Source: Lewinellaceae bacterium
Lineage (GTDB): Bacteria > Bacteroidota > Bacteroidia > Chitinophagales > Saprospiraceae
DNA: 64,000 nucleotides
Direction: 5' to 3'
NCBI GenBank assembly: GCA_020636405.1
Contig: JACJXW010000012.1
Coordinates: 1-64,000 of the forward strand
The notes below the pieces were generated by a model, which was given only the letters and a program-made list of their open reading frames with translations, was not told where the DNA came from and did no database searches. A program made the position numbers and the translations under genes. Shown here piece by piece: positions 1 to 7,430 of the stretch (its first letter is position 1; each line of letters starts with the position of its first letter).

Positions 1-2
1 AG

Positions 3-347
3 GAACGGGAGAAACGGAAAAATAAGGTTTTCGACTACTGCGCCGGACAGATCAACGAGAACAACCTGATCTTCCTGGGCCAGATAGGGCCCATCCTCCG
101 CCCTGAAGACCCGGATGATTTCCACCGGTTTGCCAACAATTTCTATATGATCAGCCCCTCCTTTGAAGGGCACCGGAAAGTACTCGAAAACCTCGTCGTC
201 CTGAGCTATTCGAGCCGAGACCTCACCATCCGGTTCAACCATGCTCTGCTCAATAAAACAGTCCACTACGACCGGGAAAAGGAGGAGTTGAGAATTTCAG
301 AACTGCCTGAATCCCTGGTCCAGGAACTCGACCTTATTACAAAATGA
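3..347 (+). CDS. Partial unknown protein, 3' end of a gene entering from the left
   Basis: The frame is open from the window edge to a TGA at 345-347, giving at least 114 residues, so the true start lies outside. An internal ATG at 147 is unlikely to be the start because coding-like sequence continues upstream of it. The chain is charged and soluble, with no membrane segment or motif that I recognise. The stop overlaps the start of the next gene in an ATGA, which indicates translational coupling and a shared operon. No function can be assigned. Confidence 0.6.
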   Translation, partial: EREKRKNKVFDYCAGQINENNLIFLGQIGPILRPEDPDDFHRFANNFYMISPSFEGHRKVLENLVVLSYSSRDLTIRFNHALLNKTVHYDREKEELRISELPESLVQELDLITK

Positions 348-1633
348 TGACCGCTGGCCCCACACCCCAAAATGCCCTTCACCGGTTCGTGGCAGTGAGA
401 GAACAACTGCAGCGGCCTAAGATCAATGGCTCGATCGAGGGCACACTTACCCTGGATGCCGCTACCGTAAAGCTCCTCAAGGCCCTTGCCGCCGATAAAT
501 GTGTGGATCCAGCCGTCTCCGTTTTTGAACCGGAGGAATACCTCACCATATCGGCCCTGTCTGAAATTCACGAGGGCCGCCCCGCAAGGGTCAGGCTTTA
601 CCCCAACAAGCTGGCGATGCAGGGCTATAAATATTTTGAATCGCTGGACGAACTGATCACCGGGTACAACCACCGCCCGCCGGAAGTGCCGTACTACATC
701 CATGGCCTCCGCTATTTTTCAACCGATGCAGAAAGGCCGGAAATGGTAAGCCACTATTACGCCACCATAAAGCTCATTGGCCTACTGAAGGAGATAGCTG
801 ATTTTCACCACAGCACTCAAAACCTACTGGAGATTTTCTTTTTCGATGATTCGAAACTGAATATCATCACGGGTTTCTCGAAAAACGACCTGCAGCCCTT
901 ACCCCAGCTCGCCGAACTGGAAAGACAATTCAACGAGCCTGCCGACAAAAAGGAAAGAAGGATCATCTTCCGGTCGGTGCTGTTCGACCAATGCCAGGGC
1001 ATTGCGGCCAATAGCCGGTTTAGGGTATTGCTGAAAGAATTCCCCCTCGTTCTGGAAAAGTACTTCCAATCGATTGAGCTCTACCTGAAGGGATTCAATA
1101 TCACCAGATTGAAGTCAGAATTTCAGGAGAAAAAGCTGAAATTCCTGCACGATATCTTCGAAGTCGTCGCCGGGATACACAGCAAGCTGATCTCTATTCC
1201 GTTGGCGGTCTTCCTTTTGGTTTACAGCTTCGATATTACCGGCCAGGACCTTTTCAAGAACCTGGCCTTGCTGGCGGCCTCCTTCGCCTTCAGCTTTCTT
1301 TTCGACATCCTGCTGCAATCCCAAATAGAGCAATTGGAATCCCTGGGCCAGGAGATCGAAAAGTTCCGGGAAGATTCCGCCCTACTGCTCATCCCCGATA
1401 AAACGACAGCGCCCACCGGCGGGGAAAGCCCGGAGCCTGCTGCCAGCACACAAAGCTATTTCCAAAAAGCCTTTGACGAGCTACAGGGCAAAAGAAGGCA
1501 GCGCTCCCGCCTCCTCAACCTGCTGGGTATTATTTCCTGGAGCGTCTGCCTGTCGGTTGCGTTCTTATTCCTGGTTTTTCAGATCATCGTCCCGGTTATT
1601 GCGCTTCAGCATGGGATCTTTGCCCTATTCTGA
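344..1633 (+). CDS. Unknown membrane protein with C-terminal transmembrane segments
   Basis: 429 residues. The first ~280 are hydrophilic and mostly helical. Hydrophobic stretches follow at about 285-300 (IPLAVFLLVYSF) and 305-325, then a charged helical linker and a strong segment at about 395-425 near the C-terminus. This suggests a cytosolic domain anchored by three or so C-terminal membrane helices. It starts in an ATGA overlap with the upstream gene, so the two are coupled and probably work together. It ends 12 bp before a convergent gene. I do not recognise the family. Confidence 0.75.
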   Translation: MMTAGPTPQNALHRFVAVREQLQRPKINGSIEGTLTLDAATVKLLKALAADKCVDPAVSVFEPEEYLTISALSEIHEGRPARVRLYPNKLAMQGYKYFESLDELITGYNHRPPEVPYYIHGLRYFSTDAERPEMVSHYYATIKLIGLLKEIADFHHSTQNLLEIFFFDDSKLNIITGFSKNDLQPLPQLAELERQFNEPADKKERRIIFRSVLFDQCQGIAANSRFRVLLKEFPLVLEKYFQSIELYLKGFNITRLKSEFQEKKLKFLHDIFEVVAGIHSKLISIPLAVFLLVYSFDITGQDLFKNLALLAASFAFSFLFDILLQSQIEQLESLGQEIEKFREDSALLLIPDKTTAPTGGESPEPAASTQSYFQKAFDELQGKRRQRSRLLNLLGIISWSVCLSVAFLFLVFQIIVPVIALQHGIFALF

Positions 1634-1645
1634 TCCGGCCGCTAC

Positions 1646-3373
1646 TCATTCCACCACAGCCTTCAGCCAATGGCCTCCTTGCTCATCCTGTACCTGCAGC
1701 AGATAAAGGCCGGGGGGAAGGCCTTCCAGATTGATTTCGGCATGCTGCTCTCCCGCTCCGACGGCCTGCTCCCGAAGGGTGCGGCCATTCATGCTGATAA
1801 GCCGGATACGCCGGGAAGTTTCAGCATCGAAAGTAAGGTACAGGCGTCCAGTAGCCGGGTTGGGGTATACGGCCAGGCCGCTGTTGTTCGAAAGGTTATC
1901 GAGAGGCCGGGCCACAGTGCCCGGAGCTGTTGCTTCCTGGCAAGGGCCGCAGTAACTGCCGTTTTCCAGCCGATCGGCCAGGCTTACCTTATCGATGCAT
2001 TTGGTTTTGGCACTGGCGGGATTGCCTGGGGGAACGCTACAGATCAGCACCTTGTCCGGCCCACAGCTCGGGCAGCCGAAAAGCGCGAAATCTCCACCTG
2101 TCCCCATACCGGTGAAGGACACGGTATTGTAAGCAGGATCGTACACTTCGCCGGCGCTCGTGAGAAGTTTTCCCGGGTGAGGGGTGCCCAGGATATAATG
2201 CACAAGGCCGTTGTCCTGAATGGCCACAACGGGTACGTCCATCACGGTATTCCCGGTTTCCAGTACGGCGGGGAAGTTCAGCTCCAGCTGATAAGCCGAT
2301 TCCACTGGTGTTCCTGTTTCATTCAGGAAACGGAAATGCCAGACGTTATCCACATAATCCGGAGAGGGCAGTGCGGGGGACTGTACAGGGCTCCGGGCGG
2401 ACAAACTACCGGCGGCGGGCCCGAAGATCTCCTCAACTGCCCCGGGGCCGGGAAGGCTGATGCTGGGGGCCGCTTCGCCGGTGAAGAGCACCGCCGTGTA
2501 GGGGCTTTCTTCCGGGTTGTCCATGTCGAGGGGGCCGACAGGGGCCGTCATACCGACAGGGCCGGAAAGGGCGCCGCCCGCCGCATCGAGGTTCACCTGG
2601 GAGCCCGGTTCCCCGCCTTCAATGGCGCCGGAGACGGTAAGCTGGGTGAAAACGTCGATGTTAATGTCTTCAAGAACAACATTCTCTGCCGTTGCTCCAC
2701 CCAGGTTGGCGACCTCCCATGTTCCATCGCCCGAGCCGCTCACGTCCTTCATGGTAAAGGTGTAATCGCCTTCCGTTCGGAGCACTCCGCCGGCTCCCAG
2801 CGTCAAATTGGTGATGGGGAGGGTAGCGCCATCGGAAGAGGTGAGTTTGACGGTGATCCCGTCGGGCGTTGTGATGTTGCCAAGCGTTTCCTCGGCATCC
2901 ACTGAAATGGTATTCCCATCCTTAGCAAGCAGCAGGGCAGATTGCGCAGAGGGGAAGGGTGTCTGAGTGCTGGTGTTAATGAAGGTTCCGGCAGGGCACA
3001 ACAGCCCCATGGGGTCCTGGATCTGTACTAAGGTCACGCAGTAGTCTGATTTGCCGGTGAAGTCGGTGGCGGTAGGAAATACCGGGATCGATAATCCTTC
3101 GTCATCACAGGTAAAAACCACCCAGCCGTCTGTAACTGCCGGGTTGTATTCGTCCCGGGTGAGGGACAGATAATCTACCCCGCAGTCGTCAGTGGCGCCG
3201 ATGACGATATCCTGGACAAAAAGAACGCCCTCGGCATTCCCCGGTTCTCCGGTGATATCGACGTTTATAGTATTTAGACAGATGACCCGAGGTGGGGTAA
3301 CATCCGTACAGGGCTGGGCCGACAGCCAAAGTGCGCCGGCCAGGATGAACAAGGAAAGGAAGGTCTTTTTCAT
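1646..3373 (-). CDS. Exported protein with type A T9SS C-terminal sorting domain
   Basis: 575 residues. An N-terminal signal peptide (MKKTFLSLFILAGALWLSAQ) sends it to the periplasm. The last ~75 residues have the T9SS type A pattern: LAVYPNPATGRLYL, an internal MNGR turn, GLPPGLYLLQV and a final short strand. T9SS would move it across the outer membrane and usually cleave or anchor it there. The first ~110 residues after the signal have paired cysteines and an HYR-like beta-sandwich character (TPPRVICLN). The middle is Gly/Pro-rich beta structure without a recognisable catalytic motif. A surface or adhesin role is inference. Confidence 0.85.
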   Translation of the reverse strand: MKKTFLSLFILAGALWLSAQPCTDVTPPRVICLNTINVDITGEPGNAEGVLFVQDIVIGATDDCGVDYLSLTRDEYNPAVTDGWVVFTCDDEGLSIPVFPTATDFTGKSDYCVTLVQIQDPMGLLCPAGTFINTSTQTPFPSAQSALLLAKDGNTISVDAEETLGNITTPDGITVKLTSSDGATLPITNLTLGAGGVLRTEGDYTFTMKDVSGSGDGTWEVANLGGATAENVVLEDINIDVFTQLTVSGAIEGGEPGSQVNLDAAGGALSGPVGMTAPVGPLDMDNPEESPYTAVLFTGEAAPSISLPGPGAVEEIFGPAAGSLSARSPVQSPALPSPDYVDNVWHFRFLNETGTPVESAYQLELNFPAVLETGNTVMDVPVVAIQDNGLVHYILGTPHPGKLLTSAGEVYDPAYNTVSFTGMGTGGDFALFGCPSCGPDKVLICSVPPGNPASAKTKCIDKVSLADRLENGSYCGPCQEATAPGTVARPLDNLSNNSGLAVYPNPATGRLYLTFDAETSRRIRLISMNGRTLREQAVGAGEQHAEINLEGLPPGLYLLQVQDEQGGHWLKAVVE

Positions 3374-3628
3374 ACTATTGGGGTTTTGAACAAATGGATA
3401 AAGATAGCCGGGGGGTAGAGGTAAAGGCCCTGTTTTCCGAATAGGAAGGAATAGTTAGACGGGATATTTTCAGGGATAAGGTGCAGTGATACTAAATGCC
3501 AGGCAATGAGGATTATCATCTGTCCGGAGAAAACTGTAGGCTCAGGTACGCACCAGGTGAATCTGGTAGGCCCAGGCAAGGCCGTGAACCACAAGCACTC
3601 TTTTGCTATTATGCTACAAAGCAAAATA

Positions 3629-4075
3629 ATGAACCTGAAAATAAAGACAAAGGTAGCCGGTAACTACCAGGCCGTCATGGCCCGTTTCGACCGGGCTCTG
3701 TTCGAAGCGCTGGCTCCCCGGCAGGGGGAAATGAAGATCGTGGAATTCACCGGCTCGAAGAAGGGCGACAAAGTGCACATTCGCTTTCTGAAGCCGCTGA
3801 AAGCGGAATGGATAAGTGTGATCACCGAAGATGCTACCACGGAAACAGAAGCTTATTTTATCGATGAGGGCGTACAGCTGCCCTTCCCGCTTTCTTACTG
3901 GCGGCACAAACACATCGTCCGCAAAATAACGGAGGACACCTGTTGCATCATCGATGACATCACATTCCGGGGGCCCAATGCGCTAGTGGACTTATTGTTG
4001 TACCCTGCTATTTTTCTGGGTTTCTACCCCCGGAAGAAGATATACCGGCAGTATTTCGGGCCAGCGGGAGGATAG
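3629..4075 (+). CDS. SRPBCC-like ligand-binding protein (putative)
   Basis: 148 residues from ATG 3629, chosen because an open frame from 3506 would add an unlikely N-terminus. The pattern MNLKIKTKV, then a long helix (ARFDRALFEALAP), then alternating strands, then FPLSYWRHKHIVRKI and a C-terminal helix resembles the START/SRPBCC helix-grip fold seen in many short Bacteroidota proteins. There is no signal peptide. The stop codon lies in the left arm of a 12-bp hairpin shared with the convergent GIN-domain gene. The family call rests on fold pattern only. Confidence 0.6.
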   Translation: MNLKIKTKVAGNYQAVMARFDRALFEALAPRQGEMKIVEFTGSKKGDKVHIRFLKPLKAEWISVITEDATTETEAYFIDEGVQLPFPLSYWRHKHIVRKITEDTCCIIDDITFRGPNALVDLLLYPAIFLGFYPRKKIYRQYFGPAGG

Positions 4076-4126
4076 AGGGGCACGGCCGCCTTTTCCGTTG
4101 CCAGGCCGTAACCGCGTGCCCCTCTA
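4073..4126. terminator. Bidirectional terminator-like hairpin
   Basis: TAGAGGGGCACG (4073-4084) is the perfect 12-bp reverse complement of 4115-4126. A further GGCC-rich partial stem lies in the loop. It is between convergent genes ending at 4075 and 4174. There is no T-tract on either side. Confidence 0.6.
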
Positions 4127-4173
4127 CCCGCGACGGGAGAACGGAATTCCCCGCCAGTCCTTAGCGCCAGGCC

Positions 4174-4896
4174 CTAATTGGAATGAATATCCGACCCGCC
4201 GGAAGCTTTCGAGCTGATCACCTTGGCGCCCCCTTTATGGTGGATGTCACTGGCGCCGGAGGCCTCCATCTCGATCTCACCGGTGACAAAGACCCAGGCG
4301 TCTGAAGCGCCGCTGGTGTGGATCTTACAACTAACGACTTCCAGGCCTTTCCCGTTGAAGTCGGAGCCGCCGGAGGATTTTACGGATAATTTGTTCGCTT
4401 TCCCGGACAGCACCACGTCGGAACCGCCGGAAGTTTCGCAGTACAGCGTTTCCGCGTCCAGCTTCATTTTGGTATCGCTGCCTCCGGAACAGAAGAGTTT
4501 CAGCTCACCGGCCTTCAGGCCGCTCTCGGCATAAACGTCGGAGCCGCCGGAAGCGTGAAGTTCCTTCAGATTCCCGAGGGTGACGTAAACATCCATTGCT
4601 TTTACTTTGCGGATGCTGCCCTGGACGTCCAGATAGAGCGTGTTGCCGTCAACCTTGGTTATGATGTTTTCCATCAGATTTTCGTCGGCTTTCACCACGA
4701 GGGAAGCAGGGCTGCCCTGGGTGATGTAAAGGTTGATCCCCTTCTGAACTTTGATGATGTCGAAGCTTTTCACTTCTCGCTTCTCTTCGATGACGTTGCC
4801 GTTACCTGCCTTCCATTGGGCGACGGCAGGAGCAGAGGCCAGGATTACACTCAACAAAAGGAACCCTGCCCTGATCCAAAGATTGTGGTTTTTCAT
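4174..4896 (-). CDS. GIN-domain (DUF2807) exported protein
   Basis: 240 residues with a signal peptide ending near VAQ. After the conserved opening (REVKSFDIIKVQKGINLYI) the C-terminal half is a beta-solenoid built from seven regularly spaced S-G-G/A-S-D turns about 16-20 residues apart. This is the signature of the head-GIN/DUF2807 family of Bacteroidota. Family members are periplasmic or outer-membrane-associated and of unknown molecular role. The gene is transcribed alone, divergent from rpsU and convergent with the SRPBCC-like gene. Confidence 0.85.
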   Translation of the reverse strand: MKNHNLWIRAGFLLLSVILASAPAVAQWKAGNGNVIEEKREVKSFDIIKVQKGINLYITQGSPASLVVKADENLMENIITKVDGNTLYLDVQGSIRKVKAMDVYVTLGNLKELHASGGSDVYAESGLKAGELKLFCSGGSDTKMKLDAETLYCETSGGSDVVLSGKANKLSVKSSGGSDFNGKGLEVVSCKIHTSGASDAWVFVTGEIEMEASGASDIHHKGGAKVISSKASGGSDIHSN

Positions 4897-5067
4897 GATC
4901 TGTAGTTTTGAAAAAATGATAACGGATTGTTTCCTATTTAATAGATAACACGGGCGGGAAAAAGTTGCTTGCCAACATGAGCAATATCGAATTTGCGTAT
5001 GGATAAAAAAACAGGCGAAACATCAGGAAAGAGTTTGTTCAAATTCCCGGAAAGCAAACTCTTCGCC

Positions 5068-5097
5068 TTGTTATCCTGTTATAAATGTGTACATTTG
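5068..5097 (+). promoter_or_regulatory. Bacteroidota promoter of first rpsU
   Basis: TTG at 5068-5070, a 19-nt spacer, then TACATTTG at 5090-5097. This matches the known Bacteroidota -33/-7 consensus TTG and TAnnTTTG exactly. The second rpsU has the same layout and the same TTTGCGC tail. Confidence 0.8.
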
Positions 5098-5103
5098 CGC
5101 AAT

Positions 5104-5337
5104 CAATCATTAGTTCCGTTGGCTCAAGGTTTTTTTTTCTTCCTACCTGAATAGTTAGATTAAGATTTTCCACCAGTTGCGCTAATCGTTTGATCGCCCC
5201 CGGGAGGTGTTGCTGTTTTTGTGTACCATCACAGCAACAGGTAACTTCCGGAGAGGATTTTTTATTCATTAACGTACGGACAAGGAACAGAGCCACTTTT
5301 TACCCCAACGCACCTTCTCCGTTTTAAAACACACTAC
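5104..5337 (+). promoter_or_regulatory. Long structured leader of first rpsU
   Basis: About 230 nt separate the promoter from the start codon with no gene in them. The first ~95 nt (CCGTTGGC near 5116, TCTTCCTACC near 5138, TTTGATC near 5189) resemble the leader of the second rpsU. Downstream is a hairpin: TGTTGCTGT (5208-5216) pairs with ACAGCAACA (5231-5239), extended by GGAGG (5203-5207) with CTTCC (5245-5249). The start codon itself has no Shine-Dalgarno sequence. A leader that controls S21 synthesis is inference. Confidence 0.55.
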
Positions 5338-5535
5338 ATGATCATAATCAATGTAAAAGACAACGAATCTATTGACCGGGCACTGAAACGTTACAAGCGC
5401 AAGCACCGGAACATCGGGCTAATCAGAGAGTTGCGCCGCCGCCAGCAATTCACCAAGCCTTCCGTCAAACGCCGGAAAGAGGTGCTCAAAGCCATCTATA
5501 TGCAGGAGAAAGAAAATGCAGAGGCTAACGACTGA
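5338..5535 (+). CDS. rpsU: 30S ribosomal protein bS21 (copy 1)
   Basis: 65 residues with the full bS21 signature: an IDRALKRYKRK helix, the RELRRRQQFTKPSVKRR basic helix and a helical tail. bS21 binds the 30S platform close to the 3' end of 16S rRNA. In Bacteroidota it helps hide the anti-Shine-Dalgarno sequence (established for Flavobacterium). The gene has its own promoter and ends at a strong terminator, so it is a single-gene unit. It shares 49 of 65 residues with the copy 300 bp downstream. Most differences are in the last 20 residues. Confidence 0.97.
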   Translation: MIIINVKDNESIDRALKRYKRKHRNIGLIRELRRRQQFTKPSVKRRKEVLKAIYMQEKENAEAND

Positions 5536-5555
5536 CCAGTAAGAACAAGCCCGAG

Positions 5556-5608
5556 AAATATGGCCCGCCCGATTGTCGATCGGCGGGCCATATTTTATTG
5601 TTTTTTCC
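5556..5608 (+). terminator. Intrinsic terminator of first rpsU
   Basis: AAATATGGCCCGCC (5556-5569) is the perfect 14-bp reverse complement of 5582-5595, with a 12-nt loop and a T-rich tail (TTTTATTGTTTTTT). The tail also contains the -33 TTG of the next promoter, so terminator and promoter are interlocked. Confidence 0.85.
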
Positions 5609-5627
5609 GGTAAATTCCCTATTTTTG
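5598..5627 (+). promoter_or_regulatory. Bacteroidota promoter of second rpsU
   Basis: TTG at 5598-5600, a 19-nt spacer, TATTTTTG at 5620-5627. This is an exact consensus match and the same geometry as the promoter of the first rpsU. Confidence 0.8.
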
Positions 5628-5633
5628 CGCGGT

Positions 5634-5835
5634 CATTCAATTGCTCCATTGGCCGGTCTTCCCACCCAAGAGAGAGAAATCTTCCCACTGGCAGCTCAAA
5701 TTGTTTGATTTCCATGTTTGGAAACGGGCGCACTGCGCCCCTTTTTTTCTTTAATTTTCAAAAGCTGATGCCGGGAAAACAGGCTTGCTTCCCCGGATGA
5801 GGATGCTTTTTGTTCTAAACTTTTAAAAGGCATTT
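5634..5835 (+). promoter_or_regulatory. Leader of second rpsU with internal terminator-like hairpin
   Basis: About 200 nt of leader. The first ~80 nt (TCCATTGGC near 5645, TCTTCCCACC near 5657, TTTGATT near 5704) are related to the leader of the first rpsU. Then GGGCGC (5726-5731) pairs with GCGCCC (5735-5740), followed by C and seven Ts (5742-5748), the form of an intrinsic terminator placed before the gene. A further stem CCGGG (5771-5775)/CCCGG (5792-5796) follows. The start codon is preceded by AAAAGG, a partial Shine-Dalgarno. Confidence 0.55.
5726..5748 (+). terminator. Attenuator-like hairpin inside rpsU-2 leader
   Basis: A 6-bp all-GC stem with a 3-nt loop, followed by CTTTTTTT. It lies ~100 nt after the predicted transcription start and ~90 nt before the start codon. 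It could end a short RNA or act as a conditional terminator. Confidence 0.55.
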
Positions 5836-6033
5836 ATGATCATTATTGAAATCAAGGACGGAGAGTCCATCGACCGCGCGCTGAAACGCTACAAGCGCAA
5901 ACACCGTAACGTAGGGATCGTCAAAGAACTGCGCCGCCGGCAACAGTTCACTAAACCTTCGGTGAAACGCCGTGCAGAGGTCCTCAAAGCGCAGTACCTC
6001 CTCCAGAAATTACAGGCGGAACAAGAGGATTGA
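5836..6033 (+). CDS. rpsU: 30S ribosomal protein bS21 (copy 2)
   Basis: 65 residues, 75% identical to the upstream copy. The central RNA-binding part (ELRRRQQFTKPSVKRR) is unchanged and the C-terminal tail differs (EVLKAQYLLQKLQAEQED). It probably substitutes for copy 1 in the 30S subunit. Both copies look intact, with no frameshift or loss of basic residues. The separate promoter and the terminator-like leader suggest the two copies are expressed under different conditions (inference). Confidence 0.97.
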   Translation: MIIIEIKDGESIDRALKRYKRKHRNVGIVKELRRRQQFTKPSVKRRAEVLKAQYLLQKLQAEQED

Positions 6034-6349
6034 CAAAACCCGGTTGTGGTGGCCCCACAACCAAGAAAGCCCAAAACGCGCGCTATTGAGTTGTAAAATG
6101 AAGCGCTTAGGGCACTTTTCCCGCAGTCCTTCGCCGCTTGTGCTGCAAGGCCCCTTATAAGCCCGTTGGCTCCAACTTGGCCTGAATCTTATTATGGAAA
6201 ATTTTTGGGCGGCTTTTCCAGGCTATGCCGTACTGTTTCAGGCCTAAAAACCGGCCCGCCTGACCTGCTGGCTTCCGTTCTCCCCGGCGCCACTCATACA
6301 CAACTCTGATGTACACCGTGCGAACGCCCTTGTATCATTGGTTGAGCCG
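6034..6349. other. Non-coding gap between rpsU-2 and the phytase gene
   Basis: No convincing gene. GGTTGTGG (6042-6049) pairs with CCACAACC (6055-6062) just after the rpsU-2 stop and may be a weak terminator, though no T-tract follows. GGAAAA/TTTTCC around 6195-6220 may form another small stem. The rest shows no structure I can support. Confidence 0.4.
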
Positions 6350-7411
6350 TTATTCCCCAGGGCCTTCAACGGATGCAGTCCCTTCTCCCAATTCCAACTT
6401 TTCCAGCCGATAGAATTGGAAGGTACGGTCGTCTGACATGGCCACGAACAAACCGTTCGGGAAGGCAGGCCCGAAGCCAGCGCCGGACACTTCACAGCCG
6501 TCCGTTTCCCAGTTGGACAGTAGAAGTTCCTTCAGAAAGGGATGTTGATGCGGCCGGCCGGGCAGGCCTTCCCTTGGAAAAACCCGGAAAGCATATCCCT
6601 GCTGGTCCGATACGATGATGAAGCCTTTACCCTCGCCGGTATCCAGAATGGCAATACCTTCCCGGTCTTTCACAAAGCCTTCTTTACCGAAAAATGCCAG
6701 CTCTTCATTGCCCTTTGCCGGATCGGCGTAATATTTCCTGATGCCGGCGGCTTCATCCGAATAGTAAACATAACCCAGCTCATCGTCCACAGCAATGGCC
6801 TCAACCTCCTGGAAACCACTGAACTTACCGAACTTTCGCACCAGCTCCGCCTGTACGGTACCGTCTTTATTCGCCACCAGGCGGTATTGCCACAGATAGC
6901 CTTCCACCGGCCCTCCTTTCCGGCTCACAATGGCAAAAACCGCTCCTGCAGGGCTCCGGTACAAGGCGATACCCATCGGTTCCAGATAACCGAAACCACG
7001 CTCTCCCCCGAATACGGGAACGCCACCATTATCCAGCGGCTGCATATCGGGAACGGAAAAGATACGCAGGGCCGGGCCGTTGCGTTCGGTTACGACAACG
7101 ATATCCACTACCTGCTCTCCCAACCGGAAGCCATACTCCACATCTACATTATTGGGATAACGCAAGCCGGGCACCGACTTCTCCGGAATGGCCCTACCGT
7201 CCAGCCCAAAGGCATAAAGCCCGCCTTTCGGTTGCTTATCCGTACCAAAAATAATGCTCTGCCCCGGATCGGCGCTATTCCGCCAGATGGCCGGGTCGTC
7301 GGAATCATAAGGCACAGGATCGGTGACAACATCCGATGGAACGCGGTTTCCACGGATGAAATCACAGGAAGACAAAAGGACAAAGAGGAAGAAGAATAAG
7401 TGAATTTTCAT
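6350..7411 (-). CDS. Beta-propeller phytase-like lipoprotein
   Basis: 353 residues from the ATG at 7411, chosen because MKIHLFFFLFVLLSSC is a lipoprotein signal with lipobox LSSC; the frame extends upstream but without signal character. Phytase family signatures are visible: DDPAIWRNSADPGQSIIFGTDK near the N-terminus, PNNVDVEYGF, VVVTERNGPALRIF, and VDDELGYVYYSDEAAGIRKY. Beta-propeller phytases are calcium-dependent and release phosphate from phytate. The lipid anchor places this one in the periplasm or on the outer membrane. It is 19 bp downstream of the SprB-repeat gene and is likely the last gene of that operon. Confidence 0.85.
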   Translation of the reverse strand: MKIHLFFFLFVLLSSCDFIRGNRVPSDVVTDPVPYDSDDPAIWRNSADPGQSIIFGTDKQPKGGLYAFGLDGRAIPEKSVPGLRYPNNVDVEYGFRLGEQVVDIVVVTERNGPALRIFSVPDMQPLDNGGVPVFGGERGFGYLEPMGIALYRSPAGAVFAIVSRKGGPVEGYLWQYRLVANKDGTVQAELVRKFGKFSGFQEVEAIAVDDELGYVYYSDEAAGIRKYYADPAKGNEELAFFGKEGFVKDREGIAILDTGEGKGFIIVSDQQGYAFRVFPREGLPGRPHQHPFLKELLLSNWETDGCEVSGAGFGPAFPNGLFVAMSDDRTFQFYRLEKLELGEGTASVEGPGE

Positions 7412-7430
7412 ATCAGAATAGGTAAAGCCC

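Noticed and set aside
1670..2905. Long forward open frame opposite the first T9SS gene
   Set aside because: It is a shadow of the GC-rich reverse-strand gene, which has a signal peptide and sorting domain; the forward product is Arg/His-rich and featureless.
5039..5296. Reverse-strand open frame of 85 codons opposite the first rpsU leader
   Set aside because: It overlaps a strong forward promoter and structured leader, has no start context and its product has no recognisable pattern.
5320..5338. Shine-Dalgarno-based self-control of rpsU as known from Flavobacterium
   Set aside because: The first rpsU has no AGGAG-like site before its start and the second only AAAAGG, so that mechanism is not supported here.
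6163..6172. CCGTTGGCTC, identical to a 10-mer in the first rpsU leader (5116-5125)
   Set aside because: No other leader blocks accompany it, so a chance match is more likely than a third leader copy.
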